Shown: piece by piece, positions 25,399 through 35,694 of the stretch
Layout: each line of letters opens with the position of its first letter
How positions within the stretch are numbered: position 1 is the stretch's first letter
Source: JBDHWG01 sp039810085
GTDB lineage: Bacteria; Chloroflexota; Anaerolineae; Epilineales; JAHCIE01
Reading direction: 5' to 3'
Length of the DNA stretch: 64,000 bases
Assembly: GCA_039810085.1 (NCBI GenBank)
Contig: JBDHWG010000007.1
Coordinates: 62,001-126,000 of the forward strand
Notes under the pieces: generated by a model
Told to the model about the DNA's origin: nothing
Seen by the model: only the letters and a program-made list of their open reading frames with translations
The model's database searches: none
Program-made: the position numbers and the translations under genes

Positions 25399-26738
25399 TT
25401 CTCGGCAAGTTCGTCAAACAGCGGCAAGCGGTTCGTGCGCACGGCCTCGTAGGCGTAAACATACATCGCCGCCGACCACGCCTGGTAGGGGTAGCCCATA
25501 GGGTTGCCCGTCTCGCCGTGCAACCACTCGTTGAACTCCCACGGCTCGCGGGCGCCCGCCCGGCACGCCTGGGCGAGATCGAGCAGTAGACTTTCCGCCT
25601 CGTGACGGCGCCCCGTCTTGACCAGCGCGGCAATGTGGAAGCCCCCGATGAACGGCCAGATGCCGCCGTTATGGTATTGATGAGGCAGATTCAGGTTGCG
25701 ACTGCGGTAGTACTCGCGCCATTCGGCTGAGCCGGGGTAAATCGGGGGATGAATAGCCTTCGTAGGGTATGGGCGGCCAATGCCGACCTGGTACAGGAAG
25801 CGCAAAATGGTGTCGCTACGCTCTTCGTCGGCGACATTACACAAAATCGCCAGCAGGTTGCCTAGCGTATCACAGTAGTCGCCGTACTCGCGGAAGGCGA
25901 CGTAGGGCAGATAGTAGGGGCGGCTGGAGATCGTGCCGATGTTGTGATACAGCATGTACCACTCCAGGCGCATGGCCTTCAGGCGCGCCAGGTGTGCGGC
26001 AAAATGGCTCGGCTCCCAGCAGCGATCCACCCACATCAGCATGTTGAGCCGCTCGCGCACCGCTGCCTCGGTATGCGGCGCCTGGCCCGGCACATTCGCC
26101 CACCCCGCTGCCATGTCCGCCGGGCCAAGGCCCTGCCCTTCATGTCCGTCGCCACGCAGCAGCCGCACCTGCTCTTCGAGACTGGCGTAGGCGCGCAGCA
26201 CGGCGCACCACAACACGTTGTCGTAGAGGACGTTGTAGCGGACGGCGAGCAGGTCCATCCAGTCACCCGCCTCTGGCACTTCCAGCAGGCCGCACTCGTT
26301 CATGTCTTGGTAGCGCAGCCACAGCAGGGCGCGCTGGATCGCCGGCCAGCGTGACACGAGGTAGTCGGTATCGCCGGTGACACGGACGTAGAGATAGCTC
26401 GCCAGGATGTACCACAAATTGGAGTCGATGGCGCCAGCATTCTCCGTTGAGACCGTTCGCGCTTCCACGCCGACGTTGAGCGGGATCAGCCCCAGGGCCG
26501 ACTGATGCGCTGTCAGCGTGTCTAGTGAGGCGCGGAAGGCCGCCATCAGCACGGGGTCGCCCGACGCCACGGCGCCGAGCGACGTCACCGCCGAGTCCCG
26601 CGCCCAGACGTGAGGGTAACCGTGATTGAGCGCCGAAGCGCGAAAGCCGATGTCGGTGGCGCAGTTGCGCAGCACGGCAACAGCGTGTTCCCGAGCTTCT
26701 TCGATGAGGGCGTGCATGTTATCCCGGCTCCAATTCAC
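25392..26738 (-). CDS. GH100-like / amylo-alpha-1,6-glucosidase-type (alpha/alpha)6 glycosidase
   Basis: A 448-residue cytoplasmic enzyme of the (alpha/alpha)6-barrel group that includes GH100 neutral invertases and bacterial debranching-like glucosidases. Landmarks are HGYPHVWARDSAVTSLGA near residue 40; LLEVPEAGDWMDLL near 150, where the Asp of DWMD matches the proposed catalytic acid; YHNGGIWPFIGGFH near 360; and PWEFNEWLHGETGNP near 400, a candidate for the second catalytic carboxylate. Substrate is not certain: sucrose or an alpha-glucan oligosaccharide. The GTG start overlaps the kdpE stop (GTGA), so it is coupled to kdpDE, an unexpected partner. A shorter start, ATG at 26717, is possible. 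Confidence 0.78.
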   Translation of the reverse strand: MNWSRDNMHALIEEAREHAVAVLRNCATDIGFRASALNHGYPHVWARDSAVTSLGAVASGDPVLMAAFRASLDTLTAHQSALGLIPLNVGVEARTVSTENAGAIDSNLWYILASYLYVRVTGDTDYLVSRWPAIQRALLWLRYQDMNECGLLEVPEAGDWMDLLAVRYNVLYDNVLWCAVLRAYASLEEQVRLLRGDGHEGQGLGPADMAAGWANVPGQAPHTEAAVRERLNMLMWVDRCWEPSHFAAHLARLKAMRLEWYMLYHNIGTISSRPYYLPYVAFREYGDYCDTLGNLLAILCNVADEERSDTILRFLYQVGIGRPYPTKAIHPPIYPGSAEWREYYRSRNLNLPHQYHNGGIWPFIGGFHIAALVKTGRRHEAESLLLDLAQACRAGAREPWEFNEWLHGETGNPMGYPYQAWSAAMYVYAYEAVRTNRLPLFDELAEKC

Positions 26739-27457
26739 CTTTCGGGAGCACGGTTATCCTCCGGATCGCGCAGACGATAGCCCACACCAGGCTCGGTAAT
26801 TATATACCGCGGTTGAGCCGGATCAGCCTCGATCTTCTGGCGTAGCTGCCCGATATGCACCCGCAGATAGTGCGTCTCGTTCTCGTAACCCAGGCCCCAC
26901 ACCTGACGCAGCAACTGCTGGTGGGTCATAACCTTGCCGGAGTGAACAACCAGCGTTCGCAAGATTTCATACTCTTTAGGCGCAAGCCGGACCTCCCGCC
27001 CATCAATTGTCACGAGCCGTCGCGCCAGGTCCACGGTAAGAGCGCCGTTGTGGTAGACCGGCTGGTCTGTTTCGCCGCGCAGTCGGTGACGCAGCGTCGC
27101 GCGGATGCGGGCCAGCAACTCGCCCATGCTGAACGGCTTGGTCACGTAGTCGTCAGCGCCGTAGTCGAGGGCCTGTATCTTGTCCGTCTCCCGGTCGCGC
27201 ACCGAGAGCACGATGATGGGTATGCTGGACCACTCGCGGATGCGGCGAATGACGTCGAGACCATCGACATCGGGCAGGCCGAGGTCGAGGACGAGAATGT
27301 CCGGTCGGTCCGTGGCCGTCTTGGCGATGGCCTCCTCGCCACGCGCCGCCTCGGCCACCTGGTAGTGGTATGCGCCCAGGCTCGTTCGCAAAAAACGCCT
27401 GATCTGCGGCTCGTCGTCCACGACCAGCACGCGCACTGGCTGCTCACCCACCGTCAA
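26735..27457 (-). CDS. kdpE: KdpE, OmpR-family response regulator
   Basis: A 240-residue response regulator: receiver at about 8-120 with phospho-acceptor Asp58 in LVLDLGLPDVDG and Lys near FDYVTKPF, here DDYVTKPFSMGEL, then a winged-helix OmpR/PhoB DNA-binding domain ending in TEPGVGYRLRDPE. With KdpD it controls the K+ importer operon. The start overlaps the end of kdpD by 14 nt. A matching 6-5-6 spaced repeat lies upstream of the kdpF end of the cluster at 35205-35221. Membership in kdpDE is firm from synteny and sequence. Confidence 0.95.
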   Translation of the reverse strand: MTVGEQPVRVLVVDDEPQIRRFLRTSLGAYHYQVAEAARGEEAIAKTATDRPDILVLDLGLPDVDGLDVIRRIREWSSIPIIVLSVRDRETDKIQALDYGADDYVTKPFSMGELLARIRATLRHRLRGETDQPVYHNGALTVDLARRLVTIDGREVRLAPKEYEILRTLVVHSGKVMTHQQLLRQVWGLGYENETHYLRVHIGQLRQKIEADPAQPRYIITEPGVGYRLRDPEDNRAPER

Positions 27458-30134
27458 GCTCCTGTCTCATCTTTGGTGGCCCACCGTTCACCGGCAGCGT
27501 GATGCGGAACAGGGCGCCGCCCTCGGCCCGATTGCTGGCTTCGATAGCGCCACCGTGAGCCTCAACAATTCCCTGGCAAATCGACAGCCCCAGCCCCGTT
27601 CCCGCGCTGCGCCGGTCGCCGCCTCGGACGCGGTGGAACTTGTCGAATATTCGCTTGAGATCCTCAAGCGGGATACCCGGGCCTTCGTCCATCACATCCA
27701 CTTGCACCATCTTCCCGGCCTTCTGTGCGCTAAGGTGGATCGTCGTTCCCGGCGGAGAGAATTTTGCCGCGTTATCCAGCAGATTGACGAGAACCTGTTC
27801 CATGAGCACAAAATCGAGGTGGAGCATCGGCAGCCGTGGCTCGACATCTACGTCGAGACGATAGTTGGCGAGGAACGAGGCTTCCCGCCCGAGCGCTGCG
27901 CCGATCACGTCCCCAATCTCGACCCAGTCGCAGTTTAACTCCAGTGCGCCTGACTCGAGGCGGGTCATGTCAAGCAAATTGCCAACGAAGCGGTTGAGCC
28001 GCGCTGCTTCTTCCTGAATCGTTTCCAGCAGGTCGCGCTGCTCCTCTGGGGTATACTCGGCATCCATATCCAGCAGCGTCTCCGTCGCGCCGCTGATCGT
28101 GGCAAGAGGCGTGCGCAGGTCGTGGGAGATCGAGGACAGCATCGCTGTTCGGAGGCGCTCGGTCTCGGCCAGAACGCGCGTCTCCTCCATGACGGCGGCC
28201 AGCTCGGCTCGCTCAATCGCGACCGCGCCCTGGTTCGCCATTGCCACCAGCAGCCGACGCTGATCCGGCGCGATGGTCTTGCCCTTCTCGACCCTTAAGC
28301 CCAACACGCCGACTGTCGTCTGAGCCGCCTGCATCGGCAGGAACAGCCAATTGACGCCCGGCAGCGTGTCTGTTCCGCTACCCGTGGCTTCCGAATGCTG
28401 CCAGGTCCAGGTGGCCGCCGCGCGCGCCTGCGCGTCCACGATGGCGTCGGTAGGCTGTATCGCGCTCAGATCGAGGGTCGTGCCCCGTGGGAGAAAGACA
28501 GCCACATCCATCCCCTGGGACTCGTGCAAGTCCTTCGCAATCGCCCGAAGAACGTTGTCCAACCCAGCCGAGGCTGCCATCTCGCGGCTGAACTCGTATA
28601 GCACGTTCGTGCGCGCCTCGCGCCGCCGCGCCGCCCGCGCCTGGTCTCTGACGCGGCCAGCCAGGTTGCTGGTCAGGATGGCGACGATGAGCAACATGAC
28701 CAGGGCGAAAACATCCTGCGGACTGGCAACGGTGAGAGTAAACGTCGGCTCGACGAAGAAGAAGTCGTAAACGAGAATGCTGAGAATGGAGGCGAAGATA
28801 GACGGACCCAGCCCCCAGATCGTCGCGCTCAACAGGACGGCAGCTAGAAAGATCATTGACAAGTTAGGCAGCGTCAGGACATCATCGAGAACCCGCGCGA
28901 CGAGAGCGGCGACACTTACAGCAACGGCGCTCCACACGTAAGCATCGAGATGGCGCGGCGACGGACGAGTCGCTGGCAATGAGGCTTGCTTGCCCTCGTC
29001 AGTAATGACGTAGACATCGATGTTACCGCTGAGCCGGATCAGATTATTCACAATGGAGCCAGACAGTATCTCTCGCCATCGTGGGCGGCTAGACTTGCCA
29101 ATCATCAATTCAGTGACATTGCGCGACTTGGCGTAGCGCACCAACTCCTCAGCCACGTTCTCGCCCGGAATAACCGCGGCCTCGCCGCCCAGCTGTTCGG
29201 CCAGCCGAAGAGTCTGGGCAATACGGTCCCGCTCCGCTTCGGAGCGGCGATAGTGGGCGGGTGTCTCCACGTAGACAGCGAGCCACTCAGCGTGGCGGCG
29301 GTCAGCGCGGATTTTGGACGAGCGCACCAGCCGTTCCGAGCCAGGGCCAGCGCTCACGCACGCCATGATACGGTCCTGCGTCGGCCACGGGCCGGGAATC
29401 GCGTGGGCGTGCATGTACGTCCGCATCTGGTCGTCGACGCGCTGAGCTGTGCGGCGCAGGGAGAGCTCGCGCAAGGCCGTCAGATTGCCGGGGCGGAAGT
29501 AGTTGCGGACGGCCTTCTCGGCCTGCTCCGGCACGTAGACCTTGCCCTCCCGCAGCCGCTGGAGTAGCTCGTCGGGCGATAGGTCAATCAGCTCGATTTC
29601 GTCGGCACGGTCCAGCAAGCGGTCGGGGATGCGCTCAGCAACGCGAATGCCGGTAATCTGGGCGACGACGTCGTTGAGGCTTTCAAGGTGCTGGATGTTG
29701 ACCGTGGTATACACGTCGATGGCGGCGGCCAGGATCTCCTCGACGTCCTGGTAGCGCTTGGGGTGCCGACTGCCGGGGGCATTCGTATGGGCGAGTTCAT
29801 CGACAAGCACGAGCTTGGGACGGCGGGCGAGAATCGCGTCCAGGTTCATCTCGGTAAGAGCATGGCCCTTGTACTCAATGCGCTGCCGTGGAATGACCTC
29901 CAACCCTTCCAGCAGAGCCTCGGTTTCCTGGCGGCCATGCGTCTCGACCACACCGATGACGACATCGATGCCCTCGCGGCGCCGCACCTGCGCCGCCTCG
30001 AGCATCGCATAAGTCTTGCCCACGCCCGGCGCTGCGCCCAGAAACACCTTGAGCCGCCCTCGCTGCTCCTGTTGCGCCATGCTCAACAGGGCGTCGGGTG
30101 ACGGCCGCCGCTCGGAATCATCATGCTCGGTCAT
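27444..30134 (-). CDS. kdpD: KdpD sensor histidine kinase
   Basis: At 896 residues from ATG 30134 this is a full-length KdpD. It has an N-terminal KdpD domain with the P-loop GAAPGVGKTYAMLEA, a universal-stress-like domain to about 370, four membrane helices around 395-500 (DUF4118), a GAF-like region, HisKA with His671 in SISHDLRTPL, and HATPase with LLDNAAKFSPP and GTGLGLSI. It senses K+ limitation or turgor and phosphorylates KdpE. The ATG is preferred over the upstream GTG at 30158 because similarity begins after it. A perfect -10 TATAAT on the minus strand at 30163-30158 suggests a separate kdpDE promoter, though its -35 is poor. Confidence 0.95.
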   Translation of the reverse strand: MTEHDDSERRPSPDALLSMAQQEQRGRLKVFLGAAPGVGKTYAMLEAAQVRRREGIDVVIGVVETHGRQETEALLEGLEVIPRQRIEYKGHALTEMNLDAILARRPKLVLVDELAHTNAPGSRHPKRYQDVEEILAAAIDVYTTVNIQHLESLNDVVAQITGIRVAERIPDRLLDRADEIELIDLSPDELLQRLREGKVYVPEQAEKAVRNYFRPGNLTALRELSLRRTAQRVDDQMRTYMHAHAIPGPWPTQDRIMACVSAGPGSERLVRSSKIRADRRHAEWLAVYVETPAHYRRSEAERDRIAQTLRLAEQLGGEAAVIPGENVAEELVRYAKSRNVTELMIGKSSRPRWREILSGSIVNNLIRLSGNIDVYVITDEGKQASLPATRPSPRHLDAYVWSAVAVSVAALVARVLDDVLTLPNLSMIFLAAVLLSATIWGLGPSIFASILSILVYDFFFVEPTFTLTVASPQDVFALVMLLIVAILTSNLAGRVRDQARAARRREARTNVLYEFSREMAASAGLDNVLRAIAKDLHESQGMDVAVFLPRGTTLDLSAIQPTDAIVDAQARAAATWTWQHSEATGSGTDTLPGVNWLFLPMQAAQTTVGVLGLRVEKGKTIAPDQRRLLVAMANQGAVAIERAELAAVMEETRVLAETERLRTAMLSSISHDLRTPLATISGATETLLDMDAEYTPEEQRDLLETIQEEAARLNRFVGNLLDMTRLESGALELNCDWVEIGDVIGAALGREASFLANYRLDVDVEPRLPMLHLDFVLMEQVLVNLLDNAAKFSPPGTTIHLSAQKAGKMVQVDVMDEGPGIPLEDLKRIFDKFHRVRGGDRRSAGTGLGLSICQGIVEAHGGAIEASNRAEGGALFRITLPVNGGPPKMRQELDGG

Positions 30135-30178
30135 CCCTGGTGTACTCCTCACCCTCAATTATACGCCCATCTCGTCAT

Positions 30179-30215
30179 TGCGAGGCCCCATGCCGGTGTG
30201 GCACGGGGCCTCGCA
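30179..30215 (-). other. Strong stem-loop between kdpC and kdpD
   Basis: TGCGAGGCCCC at 30179-30189 pairs perfectly with 30205-30215, and an inner TGCC/GGCA adds four pairs after one mismatch. It separates the kdpFABC part from kdpDE. No T run follows on the minus strand; it may attenuate or stabilise the transcript. Confidence 0.65.
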
Positions 30216-30237
30216 CTAACGCTACAACGCTTGCCTG

Positions 30238-30804
30238 CTACTTCAGTGCGTCCAACGCCAGGTTCAAGCGCAGGACGTTGACGCGCGGCTCACCGAGGAG
30301 ACCGAGCTGCGGGCCTTGCGTATTCTGCCGAATCAGGGCCAGCACGGCATCCTGGGACAGACCACGGGACTGGGCGACGCGGGGCGCCTGAAACTCAGCC
30401 GCCGCCGGCGTGATGTCCGGGTCAAGCCCGCTCCCCGACGTCGTCACCAGGTCCACGGGCACGGGCGCGTTCGGGTTCTCGGCCTTCAGCTCGTTGGTTG
30501 CGCTGATAACACGCGTGATGAGCGCCTGGTTGGTCGGACCGAGGTTGGAGCCACCCGACGCCGATGCGTCGTAGCCATCCTGACCGGCTGCTGAGGGGCG
30601 CGGGTGGAAGTACTTCGGGTCAGAGAAGTTTTGCCCGATAAGCTCGGAGCCGATGACCTGGTCCCCGCGCTTGATAAGGCTGCCGTTGGCCTGGTACGGG
30701 AACACGACCTGGGCAATGCCCGTGATGACCAGTGGGTACAGCAGGCCGGTAATTATCGTCAGGAGAAGAACCGCCACAATGGCAGGTCGCAGTTGAGCCA
30801 TCAT
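30238..30804 (-). CDS. kdpC: KdpC, K+-transporting ATPase subunit C
   Basis: A 188-residue subunit with one N-terminal membrane helix (about 8-28, IVAVLLLTIITGLLYPLVITGIAQ) and an outer domain with the family segments GSELIGQNFSDPKYFHPRPSA, SGGSNLGPTN, DLVTTSGSGLDPDITPAAA and RQNTQGPQLGLLGEPRVNVLRLNLALD. KdpC stabilises the KdpA-KdpB complex and helps K+ or ATP binding. It starts 1 nt after the stop of the 95-residue gene, so translation is coupled. Confidence 0.97.
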   Translation of the reverse strand: MMAQLRPAIVAVLLLTIITGLLYPLVITGIAQVVFPYQANGSLIKRGDQVIGSELIGQNFSDPKYFHPRPSAAGQDGYDASASGGSNLGPTNQALITRVISATNELKAENPNAPVPVDLVTTSGSGLDPDITPAAAEFQAPRVAQSRGLSQDAVLALIRQNTQGPQLGLLGEPRVNVLRLNLALDALK

Positions 30805-30805
30805 C

Positions 30806-31093
30806 TTATTTGTCTCCCGTCAGTTCAGTCTCGGACTCGCCCCACAGGCCCTCGACAATCGCGTTGATCTCGACAATCGGGTCTTTCACCACGGGCCGCG
30901 ACATGGTCGTTGGCCGACGAAAGGTCGGCGGAAGCCAACGGATCGTCCGCCAGCCGGCCCAACCCAGAACACCCACCTCAACGAGGTGACGGGCAGATGG
31001 AATGGGACACACAAGGGCGGCTCCCAATAACATCCCCATCCAGGCCAGTTCGCCAACCAGGTCCACGCAGTGTTCCAGCTTCTTGCCGCGCAT
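30806..31093 (-). CDS. Small membrane protein inserted between kdpB and kdpC
   Basis: A 95-residue protein that I do not recognise. It has a hydrophobic stretch at about 13-30 (VGELAWMGMLLGAALVCP) and a second at 38-53 (VEVGVLGWAGWRTIRW), then a charged tail of about 35 residues that may lie in the cytoplasm. AAGGAGG sits 5-6 nt before the ATG, and the gene packs between kdpB (10 nt) and kdpC (1 nt), strong signs that it is translated. The usual order is kdpF-A-B-C with no gene here, so it may be an accessory or regulatory subunit of the pump. That role is inferred from position only. Confidence 0.75.
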   Translation of the reverse strand: MRGKKLEHCVDLVGELAWMGMLLGAALVCPIPSARHLVEVGVLGWAGWRTIRWLPPTFRRPTTMSRPVVKDPIVEINAIVEGLWGESETELTGDK

Positions 31094-31103
31094 GACCGCC
31101 TCC

Positions 31104-33164
<2,061 letters not shown>

Positions 33165-33185
33165 GGCTAACTCCACTTGTGTTCA

Positions 33186-34916
33186 TCACGAGGCGAACGT
33201 GCGGCCGGCCGCGAGCATGAAGTGCTCGACCACGGGGCCGAGGGACAGCGCCGGGAAGAAGGTCAATCCGCCGACAATCAGGATGACGCCCACGAGCAGG
33301 CCGACGAATAGCGCGCCCGTCGTCGGGAACGTGCCCGCCGTCGGCGCCGTCAGCTTCTTGCGCGCCAGCGAGCCGGCAATGGCAAGCGTGGGGATAATCA
33401 TCCAGAAGCGGCCGGCCAGCATCGTCGCTGCGAGTGTCAGGTTGTAGAAGAGCGTGTTCGCGCTAATGCCGGCGAAGGCACTGCCGTTGTTCCCCGCCGC
33501 CGAGGTGAAGGCATAGAGCATCTCACTGAAGCCATGCGGGCCCGGATTGGCAATCGCTGAGGTTCCCGCATTGGTGGCGCTGGCGAGACCCGTGAAGACA
33601 AGGATGAACAGCGGCGAGACGAGCACCGCCAGCATCGCCATCTTCATCTCTTTGGACTCGATCTTCTTGCCGAGATATTCGGGCGTGCGTCCGACCATCA
33701 GGCCAGCGACGAACACCGCGAGAATGGCGAACAGGAGTATGCCGTAGAGGCCCGCGCCCACGCCGCCGACGATGACCTCGCTCAACATGATGTTGACCAG
33801 GGGGATCATGCCGCCGAGGGGCATGAAGCTGTCGTGCATGCTATTGACCGCACCGCACGAGGCGTCGGTCGTGACAACGGCAAACAGGGCCGAGTCAGCG
33901 ATGCCGAAGCGGACCTCCTTACCCTCCATGTTGCCGCCTGCCTGGAGCGGCGTCGCACCCTGGTTGACGGTTGTCGGGTAGAGCGGGTTACCACCAGCTT
34001 CGGCCGGGTAGGCGACAATCACCCCCATGAAGAACAGAACGGCCATGGCCGCGTAGAGCGCCCAGCCCTGGCGCGTGTTCCCCACCATCTTGCCCAGGGT
34101 GTACGTCAGGCCCGCGCCGATGGCGAAGATCGCCAGGATCTGCAAGAAGTTGCTCAGCGGCGTCGGGTTCTCAAACGGGTGCGCCGAGTTGGCGTTGAAG
34201 AAGCCGCCGCCGTTCGTGCCTAGCATCTTGATGGCCTCTTGCGAAGCCACCGGCCCCTGGGCAATCGTCTGTGTCGCGCCTTCGAGCGTCGTCGCCGTTG
34301 TATAGGCGTTCAAGTTCTGGGGCACACCCTGCCAAACGAATACCAGGGCCAGAATGAGGCTCACAGGCAGCAGAATGTACAGCGTACAGCGCACCAGGTC
34401 GGCCCAGAAGTTGCCGATGGTCTGCGCCGAGTGGCGCGCAAAGCCGCGAATCAGGGCAATCGCCAGGGCGATACCCGTCGCCGCCGAGATGAAGTTATGC
34501 ACCGTGAGGCCGACCATCTGCGTAAAGTAGCTCATGGTCGACTCAGGCACATAGCTCTGCCAGTTGGTGTTCGTCGTAAAGCTCACCGCCGTGTTGAACG
34601 CCAGGTCGGGCGCGACAGGCCCCAATGCCTGTGGGTTAAACGGCAACACCGGCTGGATGCGCTCGATGAGGTACAGCAGTAGCAAGCCAGCTACGTTGAA
34701 CAGGAGCATGGCGACGGTGTACGTCGTCCAGTGCTGCTCCTGGGCCGGGTTGACGCCCGACGCAGCGTAGATGACGCGCTCGACCGGGACGAGGATGGGC
34801 GACAGGAAAGTGCGCTCGCCGTTGAACACCCGGGTCATGTAGATGCCAACCGGCTTGACGAGCGCGGTGACGAGCGCGAAGAAAATCAGTATTTGCAGGA
34901 TGCCGAGGAGAGTCAT
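33186..34916 (-). CDS. kdpA: KdpA, K+-transporting ATPase channel-like subunit
   Basis: A 576-residue membrane protein of the SKT superfamily with about ten helices and four pore-loop regions, including TNTNWQSY, GTNGGGFFNANSAHPFENPT and TSAAGNNGSAFAG, which build the K+ selectivity filter. Length is normal (about 560). It starts 12 nt after kdpF and precedes kdpB on the same transcript. Confidence 0.97.
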   Translation of the reverse strand: MTLLGILQILIFFALVTALVKPVGIYMTRVFNGERTFLSPILVPVERVIYAASGVNPAQEQHWTTYTVAMLLFNVAGLLLLYLIERIQPVLPFNPQALGPVAPDLAFNTAVSFTTNTNWQSYVPESTMSYFTQMVGLTVHNFISAATGIALAIALIRGFARHSAQTIGNFWADLVRCTLYILLPVSLILALVFVWQGVPQNLNAYTTATTLEGATQTIAQGPVASQEAIKMLGTNGGGFFNANSAHPFENPTPLSNFLQILAIFAIGAGLTYTLGKMVGNTRQGWALYAAMAVLFFMGVIVAYPAEAGGNPLYPTTVNQGATPLQAGGNMEGKEVRFGIADSALFAVVTTDASCGAVNSMHDSFMPLGGMIPLVNIMLSEVIVGGVGAGLYGILLFAILAVFVAGLMVGRTPEYLGKKIESKEMKMAMLAVLVSPLFILVFTGLASATNAGTSAIANPGPHGFSEMLYAFTSAAGNNGSAFAGISANTLFYNLTLAATMLAGRFWMIIPTLAIAGSLARKKLTAPTAGTFPTTGALFVGLLVGVILIVGGLTFFPALSLGPVVEHFMLAAGRTFAS

Positions 34917-34928
34917 AGGCTTCTCACT

Positions 34929-35018
34929 CTAGAACTTCTCAGGGTAGAGAAGAGCGTATATAAGGTAGATCATTAAGCCGACGGTGACGACAGCGGCCAG
35001 GATGTAGTCGAACGCCAT
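34929..35018 (-). CDS. kdpF: KdpF, small K+-ATPase subunit
   Basis: A 29-codon ORF read by eye: a single hydrophobic helix (FDYILAAVVTVGLMIYLIYALLYP) ending in the typical KdpF tail YPEKF. KdpF stabilises the Kdp complex in the membrane. GGAGG lies 7 nt before the ATG, and kdpA starts 12 nt after the stop. Size, tail and position all match the family. Confidence 0.93.
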   Translation of the reverse strand: MAFDYILAAVVTVGLMIYLIYALLYPEKF

Positions 35019-35030
35019 GTGAATGCCTCC

Positions 35031-35114
35031 CTAGATGCGCTCACATCCCAACACATACAGGATGCTTAGAGCGAAAAACGCAACGCTCAGGACCACGAAC
35101 ACGACATCGGCCAT
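35031..35114 (-). CDS. 27-residue membrane peptide upstream of kdpF
   Basis: A 27-codon ORF with a hydrophobic core (VVFVVLSVAFFALSILYVLG) ending in CERI. GGGAGG is 5 nt upstream of the ATG, and kdpF begins 12 nt after its stop. I recall similar short peptides ending in GCER-like tails before kdpF in some actinobacteria and Chloroflexota, usually unannotated, but cannot verify this here. It is probably a second tiny subunit or a leader peptide of the kdp operon; function unknown. Confidence 0.7.
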   Translation of the reverse strand: MADVVFVVLSVAFFALSILYVLGCERI

Positions 35115-35182
35115 AGGCTCCTCCCTTGAGAGTGTCTGGTACTCGGTCTCCACTTCAGTCTACAGCGAAGTCCGGCAAGAGG

Positions 35183-35221
35183 GCATCAAGCCCCTCGCTT
35201 TCGGTATCAAGGAAATATCAA
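35183..35221 (-). promoter_or_regulatory. Candidate KdpE-binding repeats upstream of the kdp operon
   Basis: On the minus strand TTGATA-TTTCC-TTGATA spans 35221-35205, a 6-5-6 layout like the Escherichia coli KdpE site as I remember it, with a third TTGATG at 35189-35184, 21 nt on. It lies about 100 nt before the first small ORF. No clear -10/-35 pair is visible between them. The rest of the 35115-35334 gap shows nothing else I can name. Confidence 0.5.
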
Positions 35222-35334
35222 CTTTCAGGTGGCAGCGATACCACGACGCGAAGTCTCTTGCGCACGACAGAGGGTGATTGTTGAGCCTCGCGCCGCGAAC
35301 CTAAACTCGTTGGCAAATCGCAGGGCAAAACCTA

Positions 35335-35363
35335 TTGACATATGCGAACTATTGTTCTATAAT
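35335..35363 (+). promoter_or_regulatory. Perfect consensus sigma-70-type promoter for the DUF2277/ECF genes
   Basis: TTGACA at 35335-35340 and TATAAT at 35358-35363 are separated by exactly 17 nt, the full consensus. A small hairpin ACTCC-TCA-GGAGT follows at 35368-35380 near the transcription start, before a 5' leader of about 55 nt. Confidence 0.85.
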
Positions 35364-35424
35364 AAGAACTCCTCAGGAGTGCAGGGCCTTGACGGCCTGA
35401 TCTTTAGGCGGAAGGGAGAACGGG

Positions 35425-35694
35425 ATGTGCCGAAACATCAGGACGCTGTTCAACTTCGAGCCGCCAGCAGACGAGGAAGAGATTCGCGCCGCCGCCCTGC
35501 AATACGTGCGCAAGGTCAGCGGCTTCACCAGGCCGTCGCAAGCGAACCAGGCCGCCTTCGACGAGGCGGTCGAAGACATCGCTCGAATCACCGCTCAACT
35601 TATCACCTCCCTTGAGACAACGGCAGAGCCGAAGGACAGGCAGACGGAAGCCGCGCGAGCGAAGGCGCGCTCCGCCCAGAGATTCGCCAAGTGA
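35425..35694 (+). CDS. DUF2277 family protein
   Basis: An 89-residue cytoplasmic protein matching the DUF2277 pattern: MCRNIRTLFNFEPPADEEEI at the start, YVRKVSGFTRPSQANQAAFDEAV in the middle and a basic AKARSAQRFAK end. Function unknown. It follows a perfect consensus promoter and its stop overlaps the sigma-factor start (GTGA), so the pair is co-translated. The family often travels with stress-type small genes; I cannot assign a role. Confidence 0.85.
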   Translation: MCRNIRTLFNFEPPADEEEIRAAALQYVRKVSGFTRPSQANQAAFDEAVEDIARITAQLITSLETTAEPKDRQTEAARAKARSAQRFAK

